From Curtobacterium flaccumfaciens UCD-AKU (GTDB taxonomy: Bacteria > Actinomycetota > Actinomycetes > Actinomycetales > Microbacteriaceae), in contig NZ_KB714612.1 in NCBI RefSeq assembly GCF_000349565.1, positions 64,005 through 97,114 on the forward strand: a DNA stretch of 33,110 nt, given 5' to 3'. Below, in pieces: positions 16,090 to 24,640 of this stretch. The notes beneath the pieces are model-generated. The model searched no databases, was not told the origin of the DNA, and was given only the letters and a program-made list of their open reading frames with translations. Within the stretch, counting starts at the first letter, position 1; each line of letters begins with the position of its first letter. The translations under genes were made by a program, and so were the position numbers.

Positions 16090-18660
16090 TCAGTCGACGT
16101 CGACTTCGGCCCACCCGTCGAACCGACCGATCTCGGTGACCCGCACGACGGCCTCGCCGACCTCGTCCGAGGCGTCCAGGTCGATCGTCGCCGAGAACCC
16201 GAAGTCCTTGTCGCCCTCGGGGTCGGAGAAGATCTGCCGTGCCTTCCAGACCCGGGGTGATGCCGTGGCCCCGCTCTCGTCGAGCACCAGGTACTGCATC
16301 GAGCGCGCGTCGGCATCGGTGCCGATGCTGTCGTGCTCCTCGTAGTACTCCTCGAGCACGGTGTCCCACGCGGCCCGGTCGAAGCCCGCGGTCGCGTCGA
16401 GTTCCCCGAGCCCGTCGATGTCGTCGGCCGCGGCGAGCAGCACCCGCTGGAACAGGGCGTTGCGCACGAGCACCCGGAACGCCCGCGGGTTGCCGGTGAG
16501 TCGTGCGGGCTGCGGCGGCGCGATCTCCTCGTGTTCCTCGGAGGCCAGCAGGACGTCGCCGTTGAGCAGCGCCTCCCACTCGTCGACGAGCGAGGAGTCG
16601 GTCTGCCGCACGACCTCGCCGAGCCACTCGATCAGGTCGTCGAGCTCCTGGGTCCGCTGTTCCTCGGCGATGGTCTGCCGCATGGTCCGGTACGCGTCGG
16701 ACAGGTAGCGGAGCACGAGGCCCTCGGAGCGGGTGAGCTGGTAGAAGCGCACGAAGTCGCCGAAGGTCATCGCGCGTTCGTACATGTCGCGGACGACGGC
16801 CTTCGGGGACAGCTGGAAGTCGAGCACCCAGGGCTGTTCGGCGGCGTAGGCCTCGTAGGCGGCGGTCAGTAGCTCGTCGAGCGGCTTCGGCCAGGTGACC
16901 TCCTCGAGCAGCTCCATCCGCTCCTCGTACTCGATCCCCTCCTGCTTCATCCGGGCGACGGCCTCGCCGCGCTCCTTGAACTGCTGCTGCGACAGGATCG
17001 CCCGCGGGTCGTCGAGCGTGGCCTCGACGACCGAGACCATGTCCAGTGCATAAGTGGGAGAAGAAGGGTCGAGCAACTCGAACGCGGCGAGCGCGAACGG
17101 GGACAGCGGCTGGTTGAGCGCGAAGTTCGGTGCGATGTCGACGGTCAGGCGGTAGGCGCCGTCGACCTTCTCGATCACCCGCGCGTTGATGAGGGTCCGG
17201 GCGATGACGAGTGCCCGCCGGGCCATGGCGAGCTGCCGGGAGCGCGGTTCGTGGTTGTCGTAGACCAGCGACCGGACGTCGGCGAAGGCGTCCCCGCCAC
17301 GGGCGACGACGGACAGCACCATCGCGTGCGTGATCCGCATGCGCGAGGCCATCGGCTCGGGCTCGGCCGCGATCAGCCGTTCGAAGGACGCCTGCCCCCA
17401 TGACACGAAGCCCTCGGGCGCCTTCTTCCGCTTGATCTTGTTCTTCTTCTTCGGGTCGTCGCCGGCCTTGGCGACGGCGCGGGCGTTCTCGATGTCGTGC
17501 TCGGGGGCCTCGGCGACGACGTCACCCTCGGTGTCGTACCCGGCGCGTCCGGCGCGGCCGGCGATCTGGTGGAACTCGCGTGCGGACAGCTGGCGCATCT
17601 TGGTGCCGTCGAACTTCGTCAGCCCGGTGAACAGCACGGAGCGGATCGGCACGTTGATCCCGACGCCCAGGGTGTCGGTGCCGCAGATGACGGGCAGCAG
17701 GCCGCGCTGGGCGAGCTGCTCGACGAGTCGTCGGTACTTCGGCAGCATGCCGGCGTGGTGCACGCCGATGCCCGCCCGGATCAGGCGCGACAGGGTCTGT
17801 CCGAACCCGGCGCTGAAGCGGAAGCCGGCGATGGCGTCGGCGATCTGGTCGCGGCGTTCGCGCGAGGCGACCTTCGCCGACATCAGCGACTGCGCCCGCT
17901 CGAGTGCGGCAGCCTGGGCGAAGTGCACGATGTAGATCGGCGCCTTGCCCTCCTCGAGCAGCCGCTCCACCGTCTCCTGCACGGGCGTCATCACGTACTG
18001 GTACTCGAGCGGCACGGGTCGCGAGACACCGGTCACGCGGGCGGTGGGCCGGCCGGTCCGGCGGGACAGGTCGTCGGCGATGGTGGTGACGTCGCCGAGG
18101 GTCGCCGACATGAGCAGGAACTGCGCACGCTCGAGCACGAGCAGCGGTACCTGCCACGCCCAGCCGCGGTCGGGGTCGCCGTAGAAGTGGAACTCGTCCA
18201 TCACGACGACGTCGACGTCGGCGTCCGGTCCCTGCCGCAGTGCCAGGTTCGCCAGGATCTCGGCGGTGCAGCAGACGATGGGTGCGTCGGCGTTGACGCT
18301 CGAGTCGCCGGTGACCATGCCGACGTTCTGCGCACCGAACAGTTCGACGAGCTGGAAGAACTTCTCGGACACGAGCGCCTTGATCGGTGCCGTGTAGTAG
18401 CTCCGCTTGCCCTCGGCGAGCGCGGCGAAGTGCGCGCCGGCCGCGACGAGCGACTTCCCGGTGCCGGTCGGCGTGCTCAGCACGACGTTCGCGCCGGAGA
18501 CGAGCTCGATGACCGCTTCGTCCTGCGCCGGGTACAGGGGCCGACCGCCCTCGGCGGCCCAGGCCGCGAAGGCCTCGTAGACCTCGTCGGGGTCGACGAC
18601 GCCGTCCACCGCCGCCGGGATCGCGGCGACGAGCGGGGGCGGGGCGGTGACGTCGGTCAT
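16090..18660 (-). CDS. Ski2-like DEAD/DEAH-box RNA helicase with C-terminal DUF3516-type region
   Basis: This is an 856-residue superfamily 2 helicase. Residues 63-70 form Walker A (TPTGTGKS), 155-158 DEFH (motif II), 185-187 SAT (motif III), and HQIAGRAGRAGYD forms motif VI. The first 420 residues are the helicase core. They are followed by a Lys-rich insert (DPKKKNKIKRKKAPEG) and a long helical C-terminal part like the DUF3516 region of actinobacterial helicases. ATPase-driven RNA unwinding is the expected activity, but the actual substrate is unknown. ATG 18660 starts the conserved part; the open frame to 18831 runs across the divergent promoter and a repeat, so it is rejected. Confidence 0.92.
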   Translation of the reverse strand: MTDVTAPPPLVAAIPAAVDGVVDPDEVYEAFAAWAAEGGRPLYPAQDEAVIELVSGANVVLSTPTGTGKSLVAAGAHFAALAEGKRSYYTAPIKALVSEKFFQLVELFGAQNVGMVTGDSSVNADAPIVCCTAEILANLALRQGPDADVDVVVMDEFHFYGDPDRGWAWQVPLLVLERAQFLLMSATLGDVTTIADDLSRRTGRPTARVTGVSRPVPLEYQYVMTPVQETVERLLEEGKAPIYIVHFAQAAALERAQSLMSAKVASRERRDQIADAIAGFRFSAGFGQTLSRLIRAGIGVHHAGMLPKYRRLVEQLAQRGLLPVICGTDTLGVGINVPIRSVLFTGLTKFDGTKMRQLSAREFHQIAGRAGRAGYDTEGDVVAEAPEHDIENARAVAKAGDDPKKKNKIKRKKAPEGFVSWGQASFERLIAAEPEPMASRMRITHAMVLSVVARGGDAFADVRSLVYDNHEPRSRQLAMARRALVIARTLINARVIEKVDGAYRLTVDIAPNFALNQPLSPFALAAFELLDPSSPTYALDMVSVVEATLDDPRAILSQQQFKERGEAVARMKQEGIEYEERMELLEEVTWPKPLDELLTAAYEAYAAEQPWVLDFQLSPKAVVRDMYERAMTFGDFVRFYQLTRSEGLVLRYLSDAYRTMRQTIAEEQRTQELDDLIEWLGEVVRQTDSSLVDEWEALLNGDVLLASEEHEEIAPPQPARLTGNPRAFRVLVRNALFQRVLLAAADDIDGLGELDATAGFDRAAWDTVLEEYYEEHDSIGTDADARSMQYLVLDESGATASPRVWKARQIFSDPEGDKDFGFSATIDLDASDEVGEAVVRVTEIGRFDGWAEVDVD

Positions 18661-18666
18661 GCGCCC

Positions 18667-18672
18667 ATCCTC
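18667..18672 (-). promoter_or_regulatory. Possible leaderless -10 of the helicase gene
   Basis: Read leftward, GAGGAT is followed by GGGCGC and the ATG at 18660, spacing 6. The stretch closely resembles the aldo/keto reductase start region. GGGAGGA could instead act as a distant ribosome-binding site. Confidence 0.35.
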
Positions 18673-18755
18673 CCAGGTGCGGCCATGACGGACTGGGCCC
18701 ACGCCGCCGGTACCGGGGCGACGCGCCAGCGGCGGACCGGCCGTGCCGGTGGGGA

Positions 18756-18794
18756 GAGGCGCGGTGCCAGCTCGCCACGGGCCTCCCGTCCGCC
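18756..18794. repeat. Degenerate copy of the GGAGGCGCGG palindrome
   Basis: GAGGCGCGGTGCCAGCT (18756-18772) matches the reverse complement of window positions 4-20 exactly. The right half (CCACGGGCCTCCCGTCCG) is an imperfect arm. It lies between the divergent helicase and monooxygenase genes. Confidence 0.55.
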
Positions 18795-18830
18795 CCGTCG
18801 CCGACTCAGGCGCATTTCGATACGTGCGCA

Positions 18831-18836
18831 TAGACT
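18831..18836 (+). promoter_or_regulatory. Leaderless -10 element
   Basis: TAGACT lies exactly 6 nt before the ATG at 18843. No ribosome-binding site is visible. Confidence 0.6.
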
Positions 18837-18842
18837 CGCGCC

Positions 18843-19856
18843 ATGCGCGAACTCGGCTTCCTCTCCTTCGTCCCGAACCACGGCGGCACCGACGGCGCCG
18901 CCGGCGCCCTGGAGGACGGCCTGCGCCTGTTCGAGACCGCCGAGTCCCTCGGCTACGGCACAGGTTGGGTGCGTGGACGGCACTTCGAGCCGTACCTGAC
19001 GAGCCCGATGACCTTCTTCGCGGCCGCCGCGCAGCGCACCAGCACCATCGCGTTCGGCACCGCCGTGCTCGGCATGCGCTACGAGGACCCGGTGCGCCTG
19101 GCCGAGGATGCCAGCACGGTCGACCTGCTCAGCGGCGGCCGTGTGCAGCTCGGCATCAGCACGGGCATCGCCGGGTACGGGCCGATCCTCGACCCGGTGT
19201 TCGGCACCGTCGACCGCAGCTTCCGCGACGAGGCCGAGGCCCGCGCAGCACGGCTGCTCGAGGTCCTGCAGGGCGAACCCCTGGGCAGTGCCGGCAAGGG
19301 CTACGAGAGCATCCCCGCCGGGGCCGACCTGACCCTGCAGCCGCTCAGCCCGGGCCTGCGCGACCGCGTGTGGTGGGGTGGCGGCAGCATGGGCACGGCG
19401 GTGCGCACGGCCGAGAAGGGGCTGCTGCTGCACTGCTCGACCCTGAACACCGAGGACACGGGTGCGCCGTTCGCCGAGGCGCAGGCCGACCAGATCGCCG
19501 CCTACCGCGAGCGGTTCGCCGAGCTGCACCCGCACCGCGAGTCCAAGGTCGCCGTGGGCCGGATCGTGGTGCCGCTCCTCGACGACCACGACCGCGCCGT
19601 GCACCAGGAGTTCCTGACCGGGTACGCGTCCGGGATGGACGACGAGGGCCGACCACTGTCGGGCACGCCGCCGTTCCGCTTCAGCAAGGTCGTGTCCGGC
19701 GAACCGGCGGCCATCGTCGACGCCCTGCTCGCCGACCCGGCTGTCACCGCCACCGATGAGCTCGTCATCACCCTGCCGGCGAACGGCGACCGTGCGGCAC
19801 ACGAGCGGATCCTGCGCATCGTGGCCGAGGAGGTCGCTCCGGCGCTGCGGGCCTGA
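18843..19856 (+). CDS. Luciferase-like flavin-dependent monooxygenase
   Basis: This 337-residue TIM-barrel flavoenzyme belongs to the bacterial luciferase (LLM) superfamily, whose members oxidise a substrate with O2 and reduced flavin. Typical segments are LGFLSF at the first strand, GWVRGRHF (the usual place of the E/R-H-H pattern), FGTAVLGMRYEDPVRLAEDASTVDLLSGGRVQLGISTG, and RVWWGGGSMGTAVRTAEKG in the flavin-binding region. The substrate is unknown. It shares long segments with the monooxygenase at 29064-30101 (MRYE-P, GDRIWWG-like, NTEDTGAPF/LTEDTGVPF), so the two are paralogues. It stands alone, with no flavin reductase nearby. Confidence 0.93.
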   Translation: MRELGFLSFVPNHGGTDGAAGALEDGLRLFETAESLGYGTGWVRGRHFEPYLTSPMTFFAAAAQRTSTIAFGTAVLGMRYEDPVRLAEDASTVDLLSGGRVQLGISTGIAGYGPILDPVFGTVDRSFRDEAEARAARLLEVLQGEPLGSAGKGYESIPAGADLTLQPLSPGLRDRVWWGGGSMGTAVRTAEKGLLLHCSTLNTEDTGAPFAEAQADQIAAYRERFAELHPHRESKVAVGRIVVPLLDDHDRAVHQEFLTGYASGMDDEGRPLSGTPPFRFSKVVSGEPAAIVDALLADPAVTATDELVITLPANGDRAAHERILRIVAEEVAPALRA

Positions 19857-19977
19857 GGGCCAGCGACGCGGGCAGACGCCTGGAGCCTGATCGCCTGCGG
19901 CCCTGCCGCCACCGAGAGTCGAGGGCATCCGGCGGGGCTCTGATCGAGTTGGTGAAGCCCGAGAGCCCGGCCGGATG

Positions 19978-20008
19978 ACCATCTCGTCCCTGATCCGCAC
20001 GAGATGGT
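19978..20008. repeat. Perfect 10-bp inverted repeat
   Basis: ACCATCTCGT and ACGAGATGGT are separated by 11 nt. The symmetry and spacing could suit a regulator site or a hairpin, but no gene start is near. Confidence 0.7.
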
Positions 20009-20155
20009 GCCCCCATCGTTCCACCTACCGACCGGTTTGTCACACCGATCTGCGTCCCTGGAGCAAAGAAGTTGACCAAGTGTCACTCGTTTTTGCGAAC
20101 CGGCACGAAGTCCGGCAACCGGTTCACCGGTGCGCACCGAGTCCGGGACGATCCG

Positions 20156-20171
20156 CGGAACGAGGTTCCGG
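20156..20171. repeat. Palindromic word shared with 33015-33030
   Basis: CGGAACGAGGTTCCGG differs by one base from CGGAACCAGGTTCCGG at 33015-33030. Both copies are followed a few bases later by AGCACCG or GCACCG, so they look like copies of one intergenic element. Confidence 0.5.
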
Positions 20172-20206
20172 CACGGAGCACCGATGCGGCTCCGACCCGG
20201 AACGAC

Positions 20207-20240
20207 GAATGCGCCCCCGCGCGGACGCGGGGACGCATTC
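20207..20240. terminator. Bidirectional terminator-like hairpin
   Basis: GAATGCG and CGCATTC form the outer 7-bp stem, and CCCCGCG and CGCGGGG form the inner 7-bp stem, with one mismatch between and a CGGA loop. It stands between the convergent monooxygenase and beta-glucosidase genes. Confidence 0.7.
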
Positions 20241-20404
20241 TGGGACGCACCGGGGAAGCCAGGGCGACAACGGCCGGATCAGGAGGCCGAATCGCTCACC
20301 CAGCGACCCCGTAGTCGGTGCGTGCGCGGACGGTAACCAGCCGACTCGCGCACACCGATGTTACTGAACGGAGTCGGGAGCTGCGCGGAAACCGGACGAC
20401 TTCG

Positions 20405-22885
20405 TCACTCCAGTTCGAGGGACGCGGTTCCGGCGTCGTCGACGACGGAGGCGCCGACGTGCAGCGTGAAGGTCCCCGACTCGTACTGCCACGAACCGTC
20501 CCAGTGGGCGAAGGCGCGTGCCGGGACCTCGATCGAGACCTCCGTCGACTCCCCGGCACCGAGCCGGACCGGGGCGAACCCGACCAGCCAGCGAACCGGG
20601 CGGTCGACCGCCGACTCCGCACGGGACGCGTAGACCTGCACGACGTGCTTGCCGGCGCGGTCGCCCGTGTTCGCGACGGTCGCCGTGACGATGACGGCGT
20701 CGCCCTCGCGCACGGTCGGCGTCGCGGAGACCCCGTCGATCGACCACGTGGTGTAGCCGAGGCCGTGCCCGAACGGGTACGCCGGCTCGGTGCCGGCCCG
20801 CAGCCAGGCCCGGTATCCGACGTGGACGCCCTCGTCGTACGCGACCTTGCCGTCCACCGGGGTGACGTCGAGCACGGGGACGTCGGCCATCGCGACCGGC
20901 CACGTGGTGGGCAGGCGTCCACCGGGCTCCTGCCGCCCCGTCAGCACGTCGGCCAGGGCGTTGCCGTACTCCTGCCCGCCGAACCAGGTCAGCAGCACCG
21001 CGGCGACGTCGTTCCGCCACGGCATCTCGACCGGCGAACCGGCGTTCACGACGACGACCGTGTTCGGGTTCACGGCGGCGACCGCGCCCACCAGGTCGTC
21101 CTGGTGACCGGGCAGCGCCAGCGAGGAGCGGTCGTAGCCCTCGGACTCGACCTTGGAGTTCGTCCCGACCACGACGACGGCGACGTCCGCACCACGAGCG
21201 GCCTCGACCGCTGCGTCGATCAGCACGGCGGGGTCGTCGTCGGACGGCTCGGTACCGAACTGGTACGCCAGCACCCCGCCGAGCGTCTCGTCCTGGATGA
21301 CGTCGTACTCGATCCGGATCGCGACCTGCTGGCCGGTGGTCACCGACACGGGCACCGACCGCGCCGGCGGGTTCAGGAACGCGGCGCCGAGCTGGTCGCC
21401 CTCGTACGGCACGTCCTCGTCGAGCAGCAGCTCGCCGTCGATCCACATGCGTGACCGTCCGGCCGCGCCGATGCCGAACCGCACGGTCCCCGTCGACTCG
21501 GCGGTGTAGGTGGTGGTGATGTCGAGCCGGTCGGCTTCGCGCGTCGGCGCGTCACCGCCGAACCAGAACAGTGCCGTCGCGCGGCGGTCCTCGACGAACA
21601 GCTCCTCGCCGTCCTTGACGAAGGCGACCCGCGCTCCGGGCTCACCGGTGCCGGGGTTCGTGATGGTGGACAGCGGGAACTCCGCGATGCCCTCCTGCAC
21701 GACGGCGCCGATCGCGTAGTCCACGCTCGCGCCGGGGAACGCCGAACGGATGCCGTCCAGCGGCGACACGACCTGCGACGGCACGACCGTGGCCGAGCCA
21801 CCGCCCTGCGTGCGGGCCTGGTCGGCGTTGTGGCCGATCACCGCGATGCGCGACACGGCGGGGGCGTCGAGCGGCAGGACACCGGTGTTGCGGACCAGGA
21901 CGGTGCCCTCGGCCTCGGCCTCGCGGACGAACGCGATGCCGTCCTCGACGTGCACGGGCGACGCGGCCACGGGTTCGAAGCCCTCGAGCGCGCCGACGCG
22001 GGCGGCCAGGGTCAGGATCCGGCGGACCTTGCGGTCGATCGCTGCCATCGGCACCTCGCCGGACTGCACGGCGGCGAGCAGCGGCCCCTCGCTCCACCAC
22101 GGGTTCGGTCCGGGCATCGCGACGTCCTGCGACGCCTTCGCGGAGTCCACGGAACGCACTCCGGTCCAGTCGGACACGACGATGCCGTCGAAGCCCCACT
22201 CCGAGTTGAGCGGGGTCTCGAGCAGGTCGTTCTCCGATGCCGTCACGCCGTTGATCGCGTTGTACGACGACATGACCGCCCAGGCGTGCGCCTCGGTCAC
22301 GGCCTTCTCGAACGCCAGCAGGTACAGCTCACGCAGCGCGCGGTCGGACACCTCGGTCGACGCGGTGAAGCGGTCGGTCTCGTAGTCGTTCGCGATGTAG
22401 TGCTTCGGGGTCGCGGCGACACCGTTCTCCTGCACACCGTCGACGTACGACGCGGCCAGGTCGCCCGTGAGCACGGGGTCCTCGCTGAACGCCTCGAAGT
22501 GCCGGCCACCCAGCGGGGACCGGTGCAGGTTGATGGTCGGGCCGAGCACGACGTCGACGCCCTTGCGACGGGCCTCGACGGCAGCGGCGGCGCCGTAGCG
22601 CTTCGCGATCGCGCGGTCCCACGAGGCGCTCAGCGCGGTCGCCGACGGCAGGTTCAGGGACGGGTCACGCTCGTCCCACACCTCGCCGCGCACGCCGGAC
22701 GGCCCGTCCGACATCAGGATCCGGCGCAGCCCGATCTTCTCGACGGGCCAGGTGGTCCAGAAGTCACGTCCGGTGAGCAGCTGCACCTTCTCGTCGGTGG
22801 TCAACTGGCCGAGGAGCGCATCGATGCGCTCGGGCAGCGGCGTCGACGGACTGGAGGCGGTGCTCGCGTCGTTCACGGTGGTCAC
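20405..22885 (-). CDS. Glycoside hydrolase family 3 beta-glucosidase with PA14 insert
   Basis: This 826-residue cytoplasmic enzyme (no signal peptide) hydrolyses terminal beta-glucosides or similar. The N-terminal GH3 barrel holds the substrate-binding KH (161-162) and the nucleophile Asp239 (GIVVSDWTG). The second GH3 domain follows, with a PA14-like insert at about 380-520 (FGIGAAGRSRMWIDGELLLDED). The C-terminal 120 residues form the fibronectin-III-like domain (VTATVANTGDRAGKHVVQVY). This domain order is that of the large GH3 beta-glucosidases. The start is GTG 22885 with AGAGGA about 9 nt upstream; the leader is about 100 nt if the TACGGT at 23000-22995 is its -10. It is divergent from a TetR regulator, whose operator overlaps both promoters. 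Confidence 0.95.
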   Translation of the reverse strand: MTTVNDASTASSPSTPLPERIDALLGQLTTDEKVQLLTGRDFWTTWPVEKIGLRRILMSDGPSGVRGEVWDERDPSLNLPSATALSASWDRAIAKRYGAAAAVEARRKGVDVVLGPTINLHRSPLGGRHFEAFSEDPVLTGDLAASYVDGVQENGVAATPKHYIANDYETDRFTASTEVSDRALRELYLLAFEKAVTEAHAWAVMSSYNAINGVTASENDLLETPLNSEWGFDGIVVSDWTGVRSVDSAKASQDVAMPGPNPWWSEGPLLAAVQSGEVPMAAIDRKVRRILTLAARVGALEGFEPVAASPVHVEDGIAFVREAEAEGTVLVRNTGVLPLDAPAVSRIAVIGHNADQARTQGGGSATVVPSQVVSPLDGIRSAFPGASVDYAIGAVVQEGIAEFPLSTITNPGTGEPGARVAFVKDGEELFVEDRRATALFWFGGDAPTREADRLDITTTYTAESTGTVRFGIGAAGRSRMWIDGELLLDEDVPYEGDQLGAAFLNPPARSVPVSVTTGQQVAIRIEYDVIQDETLGGVLAYQFGTEPSDDDPAVLIDAAVEAARGADVAVVVVGTNSKVESEGYDRSSLALPGHQDDLVGAVAAVNPNTVVVVNAGSPVEMPWRNDVAAVLLTWFGGQEYGNALADVLTGRQEPGGRLPTTWPVAMADVPVLDVTPVDGKVAYDEGVHVGYRAWLRAGTEPAYPFGHGLGYTTWSIDGVSATPTVREGDAVIVTATVANTGDRAGKHVVQVYASRAESAVDRPVRWLVGFAPVRLGAGESTEVSIEVPARAFAHWDGSWQYESGTFTLHVGASVVDDAGTASLELE

Positions 22886-23006
22886 GGTGGTCGGTCCTCT
22901 CGTTCAGGGCCGCGGGGCGCCGCCTGGACGGCCGGGGCCTCGTCGCCCACACCCACCATCCACCGGGTTCGCCGCCCGCGCTGGCAGCTCCTGCACCGTA
23001 CCACCC

Positions 23007-23029
23007 AAAACCGACCGCTGGTTGGTTTT
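23007..23029. promoter_or_regulatory. TetR operator between GH3 and tetR
   Basis: The arms AAAACCGACC (23007-23016) and GGTTGGTTTT (23020-23029) are symmetric except at one position, around a 3-nt centre. The form fits a TetR-family site. It lies upstream of the -10 elements of both divergent genes. Confidence 0.8.
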
Positions 23030-23049
23030 CTGGGGTCTCCCGTGGGCGG

Positions 23050-23055
23050 TACAGT
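23050..23055 (+). promoter_or_regulatory. Leaderless -10 element of tetR
   Basis: TACAGT lies exactly 6 nt before the ATG at 23062, so the tetR mRNA should have no leader. Confidence 0.65.
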
Positions 23056-23061
23056 CTGGCC

Positions 23062-23652
23062 ATGGCACGACGGGGTTCGTACGCAAAGGGCATCGCGAAG
23101 CGCGAGGAGATCCTCACGGTCGCGCTGGACCTCGTGGCGTCGCAGGGCTTCCGGCGGACGAGCATCAAGGACATCGCCGACGCCGTGGGCCTGACCCAGG
23201 CCGGCCTGCTGCACTACTTCGACTCGAAGGACGAACTCTGGGTGGAGATCCTCCGCCGCCGCGACGAGCTCGACCTGGCACACGACTGGCAGGCCGCGGA
23301 CCCGGCAGCCCTGCTCGCCGCGATCGTGCGGCACAACGCCGAGGTCCCGGGGCTGGTGCAGATGTTCGTCAACCTGTCCGCCGCGGCCGCCACCGACGCC
23401 GAGCACCCGGCGCACGAGTACTTCCGCGAGCGCTACGAACGCAGCCGCCGCGTACTGTCCGCCGACTTCCGCACCATGCAGCAGGACGGACGGCTGCGGT
23501 CCGACATCGACCCCGACGAGCTCACGAGCGTGCTGCTCGCGGTGTCCGACGGCATGCAGATCCAGTGGCTCTTCGACCCCACACGCGACATGGCCGAGCA
23601 CGTCGAGCTCGTCGCCCGTCTGGCGATCGCCCAGGTCGCCCCCACCGCCTGA
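23062..23652 (+). CDS. TetR-family transcriptional regulator
   Basis: This 196-residue regulator has the HTH at about residues 33-55 (RTSIKDIADAVGLTQAGLLHYFDSKDELW), with the typical TetR sequence after it. The C-terminal ligand domain is all-helical and ends near QVAPTA. It likely represses the divergent beta-glucosidase and itself through the palindrome at 23007-23029. The ligand is unknown; a beta-glucoside or an aglycone released by the enzyme is a reasonable guess. The start is set by the leaderless -10 element and by the usual short arm before the HTH. Confidence 0.95.
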   Translation: MARRGSYAKGIAKREEILTVALDLVASQGFRRTSIKDIADAVGLTQAGLLHYFDSKDELWVEILRRRDELDLAHDWQAADPAALLAAIVRHNAEVPGLVQMFVNLSAAAATDAEHPAHEYFRERYERSRRVLSADFRTMQQDGRLRSDIDPDELTSVLLAVSDGMQIQWLFDPTRDMAEHVELVARLAIAQVAPTA

Positions 23653-23766
23653 CAGACCCCCGCCCCGGCAGTGGGGTACGGACAGGGCCTGGTCGTGTCA
23701 GGGCAGGCGGGGCAGGATGGTCGGTGCCCGCCAGGGTGTGTTCCGACGACGATGTGGAGTGACGCG

Positions 23767-24630
23767 ATGACGCGTGTAGTGGTGACCGGTGGCAGCGGCA
23801 AGCTCGGACGAGCGGTGGTGCGCGACCTCGATGCGCACGGGTACGACGTGGTCCTGCTCGACCGTGTCCCCTCGCCGGACAAGCCCGAGCGTGTCCCGTT
23901 CGTGCGGATCGACCTGACCGACCACGGCCAGGTCCTGAACGCCCTGCTCGGCATCGACGACCGGTACGACCACGTCGACGCCGTCGTGCACCTCGCGGCG
24001 GTGCCGGCCCCGGGACAGGTGCCCGACGTGGCCCTGATCACCAACAACGTGACCTCGTCCATCAACGTCTTCCACGCTGCCCGTGCCGCGAAGATCAAGA
24101 ACGTCGTGTGGGCGTCGAGCGAGACCCTGCTCGGCATCCCGATGGGCGAACACCTGCCGCCCTACCTGCCGGTCGACGAGGAGTTCGCCGTCCGCCCGCA
24201 GTCGTCGTACTCGCTCGGGAAGGCGGTGGAAGAGGAGATGGCCCGCCACTTCACGCGCTGGGACCCGGAGCTGAAGATGATCGGGCTGCGCTTCTCGAAC
24301 GTGATGGACGAGACCGACTACCCGGCGTTCCCGTGGGACGCCACCCCCGAGGCGAAGACGTTCAACCTGTGGTCGTACATCGACTCGCGCGACGGGGCCC
24401 AGGCCGTCCGCCGTGCGCTCGAGGCGGACCTCACCGGGTTCGAGGCGTTCGTCATCGCGAGCCCCGACACGGTGATGGACACCCCGACGATCGAACTCGT
24501 CGAGCGTTTCGTGCCGGACATCGAGCGCCGTGCGGACATCGACGGCGTCAGCTCGCTGCTGTCGTCGGAGAAGGCCCGCGAACTCCTCGGCTACACGCCC
24601 GAGCACAGCTGGCGCGACCACCGCGCCTGA
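23767..24630 (+). CDS. NAD-dependent epimerase/dehydratase (extended SDR)
   Basis: This 287-residue short-chain dehydrogenase of the extended type has the NAD-binding motif TGGSGKLGR (8-16) at the N-terminus, the Asp that closes strand 2 (LLDR), VVHLAAVPAP in strand 4, and the active-site YxxxK (SSYSLGKAVEEEM). It resembles nucleotide-sugar epimerases and uronate dehydrogenases. The substrate cannot be fixed, but a sugar or sugar nucleotide is likely. ATG 23767 follows GGAGTGA; an in-frame ATG 15 nt upstream has no better signal. It lies 114 nt downstream of tetR on the same strand and may be co-transcribed. Its stop codon lies in a hairpin shared with the convergent methyltransferase gene. 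Confidence 0.92.
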   Translation: MTRVVVTGGSGKLGRAVVRDLDAHGYDVVLLDRVPSPDKPERVPFVRIDLTDHGQVLNALLGIDDRYDHVDAVVHLAAVPAPGQVPDVALITNNVTSSINVFHAARAAKIKNVVWASSETLLGIPMGEHLPPYLPVDEEFAVRPQSSYSLGKAVEEEMARHFTRWDPELKMIGLRFSNVMDETDYPAFPWDATPEAKTFNLWSYIDSRDGAQAVRRALEADLTGFEAFVIASPDTVMDTPTIELVERFVPDIERRADIDGVSSLLSSEKARELLGYTPEHSWRDHRA

Positions 24631-24640
24631 TCGTCAGGCG
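24624..24640. terminator. Small hairpin containing both convergent stop codons
   Basis: CGCCTGA (24624-24630) and TCAGGCG (24634-24640) form a 7-bp stem with loop TCG. The TGA stops of the epimerase and methyltransferase genes are the opposing inner ends of the arms. It is too short to be a strong terminator alone. Confidence 0.5.

Larger units (their letters stand above)
19857..20404. other. Non-coding 548-nt gap with hairpins
   Basis: No convincing gene lies here; the frames present are low in quality and rich in Arg and Ser. The gap lies between convergent genes. It holds a perfect 10-bp inverted repeat (19978-19987 with 19999-20008), an AT-richer patch with a T5 run near 20090-20096, a copy of the LacI half-site word (20117-20128), a repeat shared with 33015-33030, and a strong terminator at 20207-20240. 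Confidence 0.6.

Noticed and set aside
17497..18999. A 500-residue rightward frame opposite the helicase
   Set aside because: It is a shadow of the helicase gene; composition is dominated by G, R, D and H, and no motif or ribosome-binding site is present.
19975..20367. Open frame of 130 codons in the 548-nt gap
   Set aside because: The protein is low-complexity Arg/Ser/Thr/Pro with no ribosome-binding site, and passes through hairpins and a terminator.
22886..22990. Riboswitch in the 100-nt leader of the GH3 gene
   Set aside because: I see no known aptamer core and no terminator/antiterminator pair; the TetR operator already explains control.
21830..23194. A 454-residue rightward frame across the GH3 and tetR region
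   Set aside because: It runs antisense through GH3 and then out of frame through tetR, across the operator, so it cannot be a gene alongside two well-supported ones.
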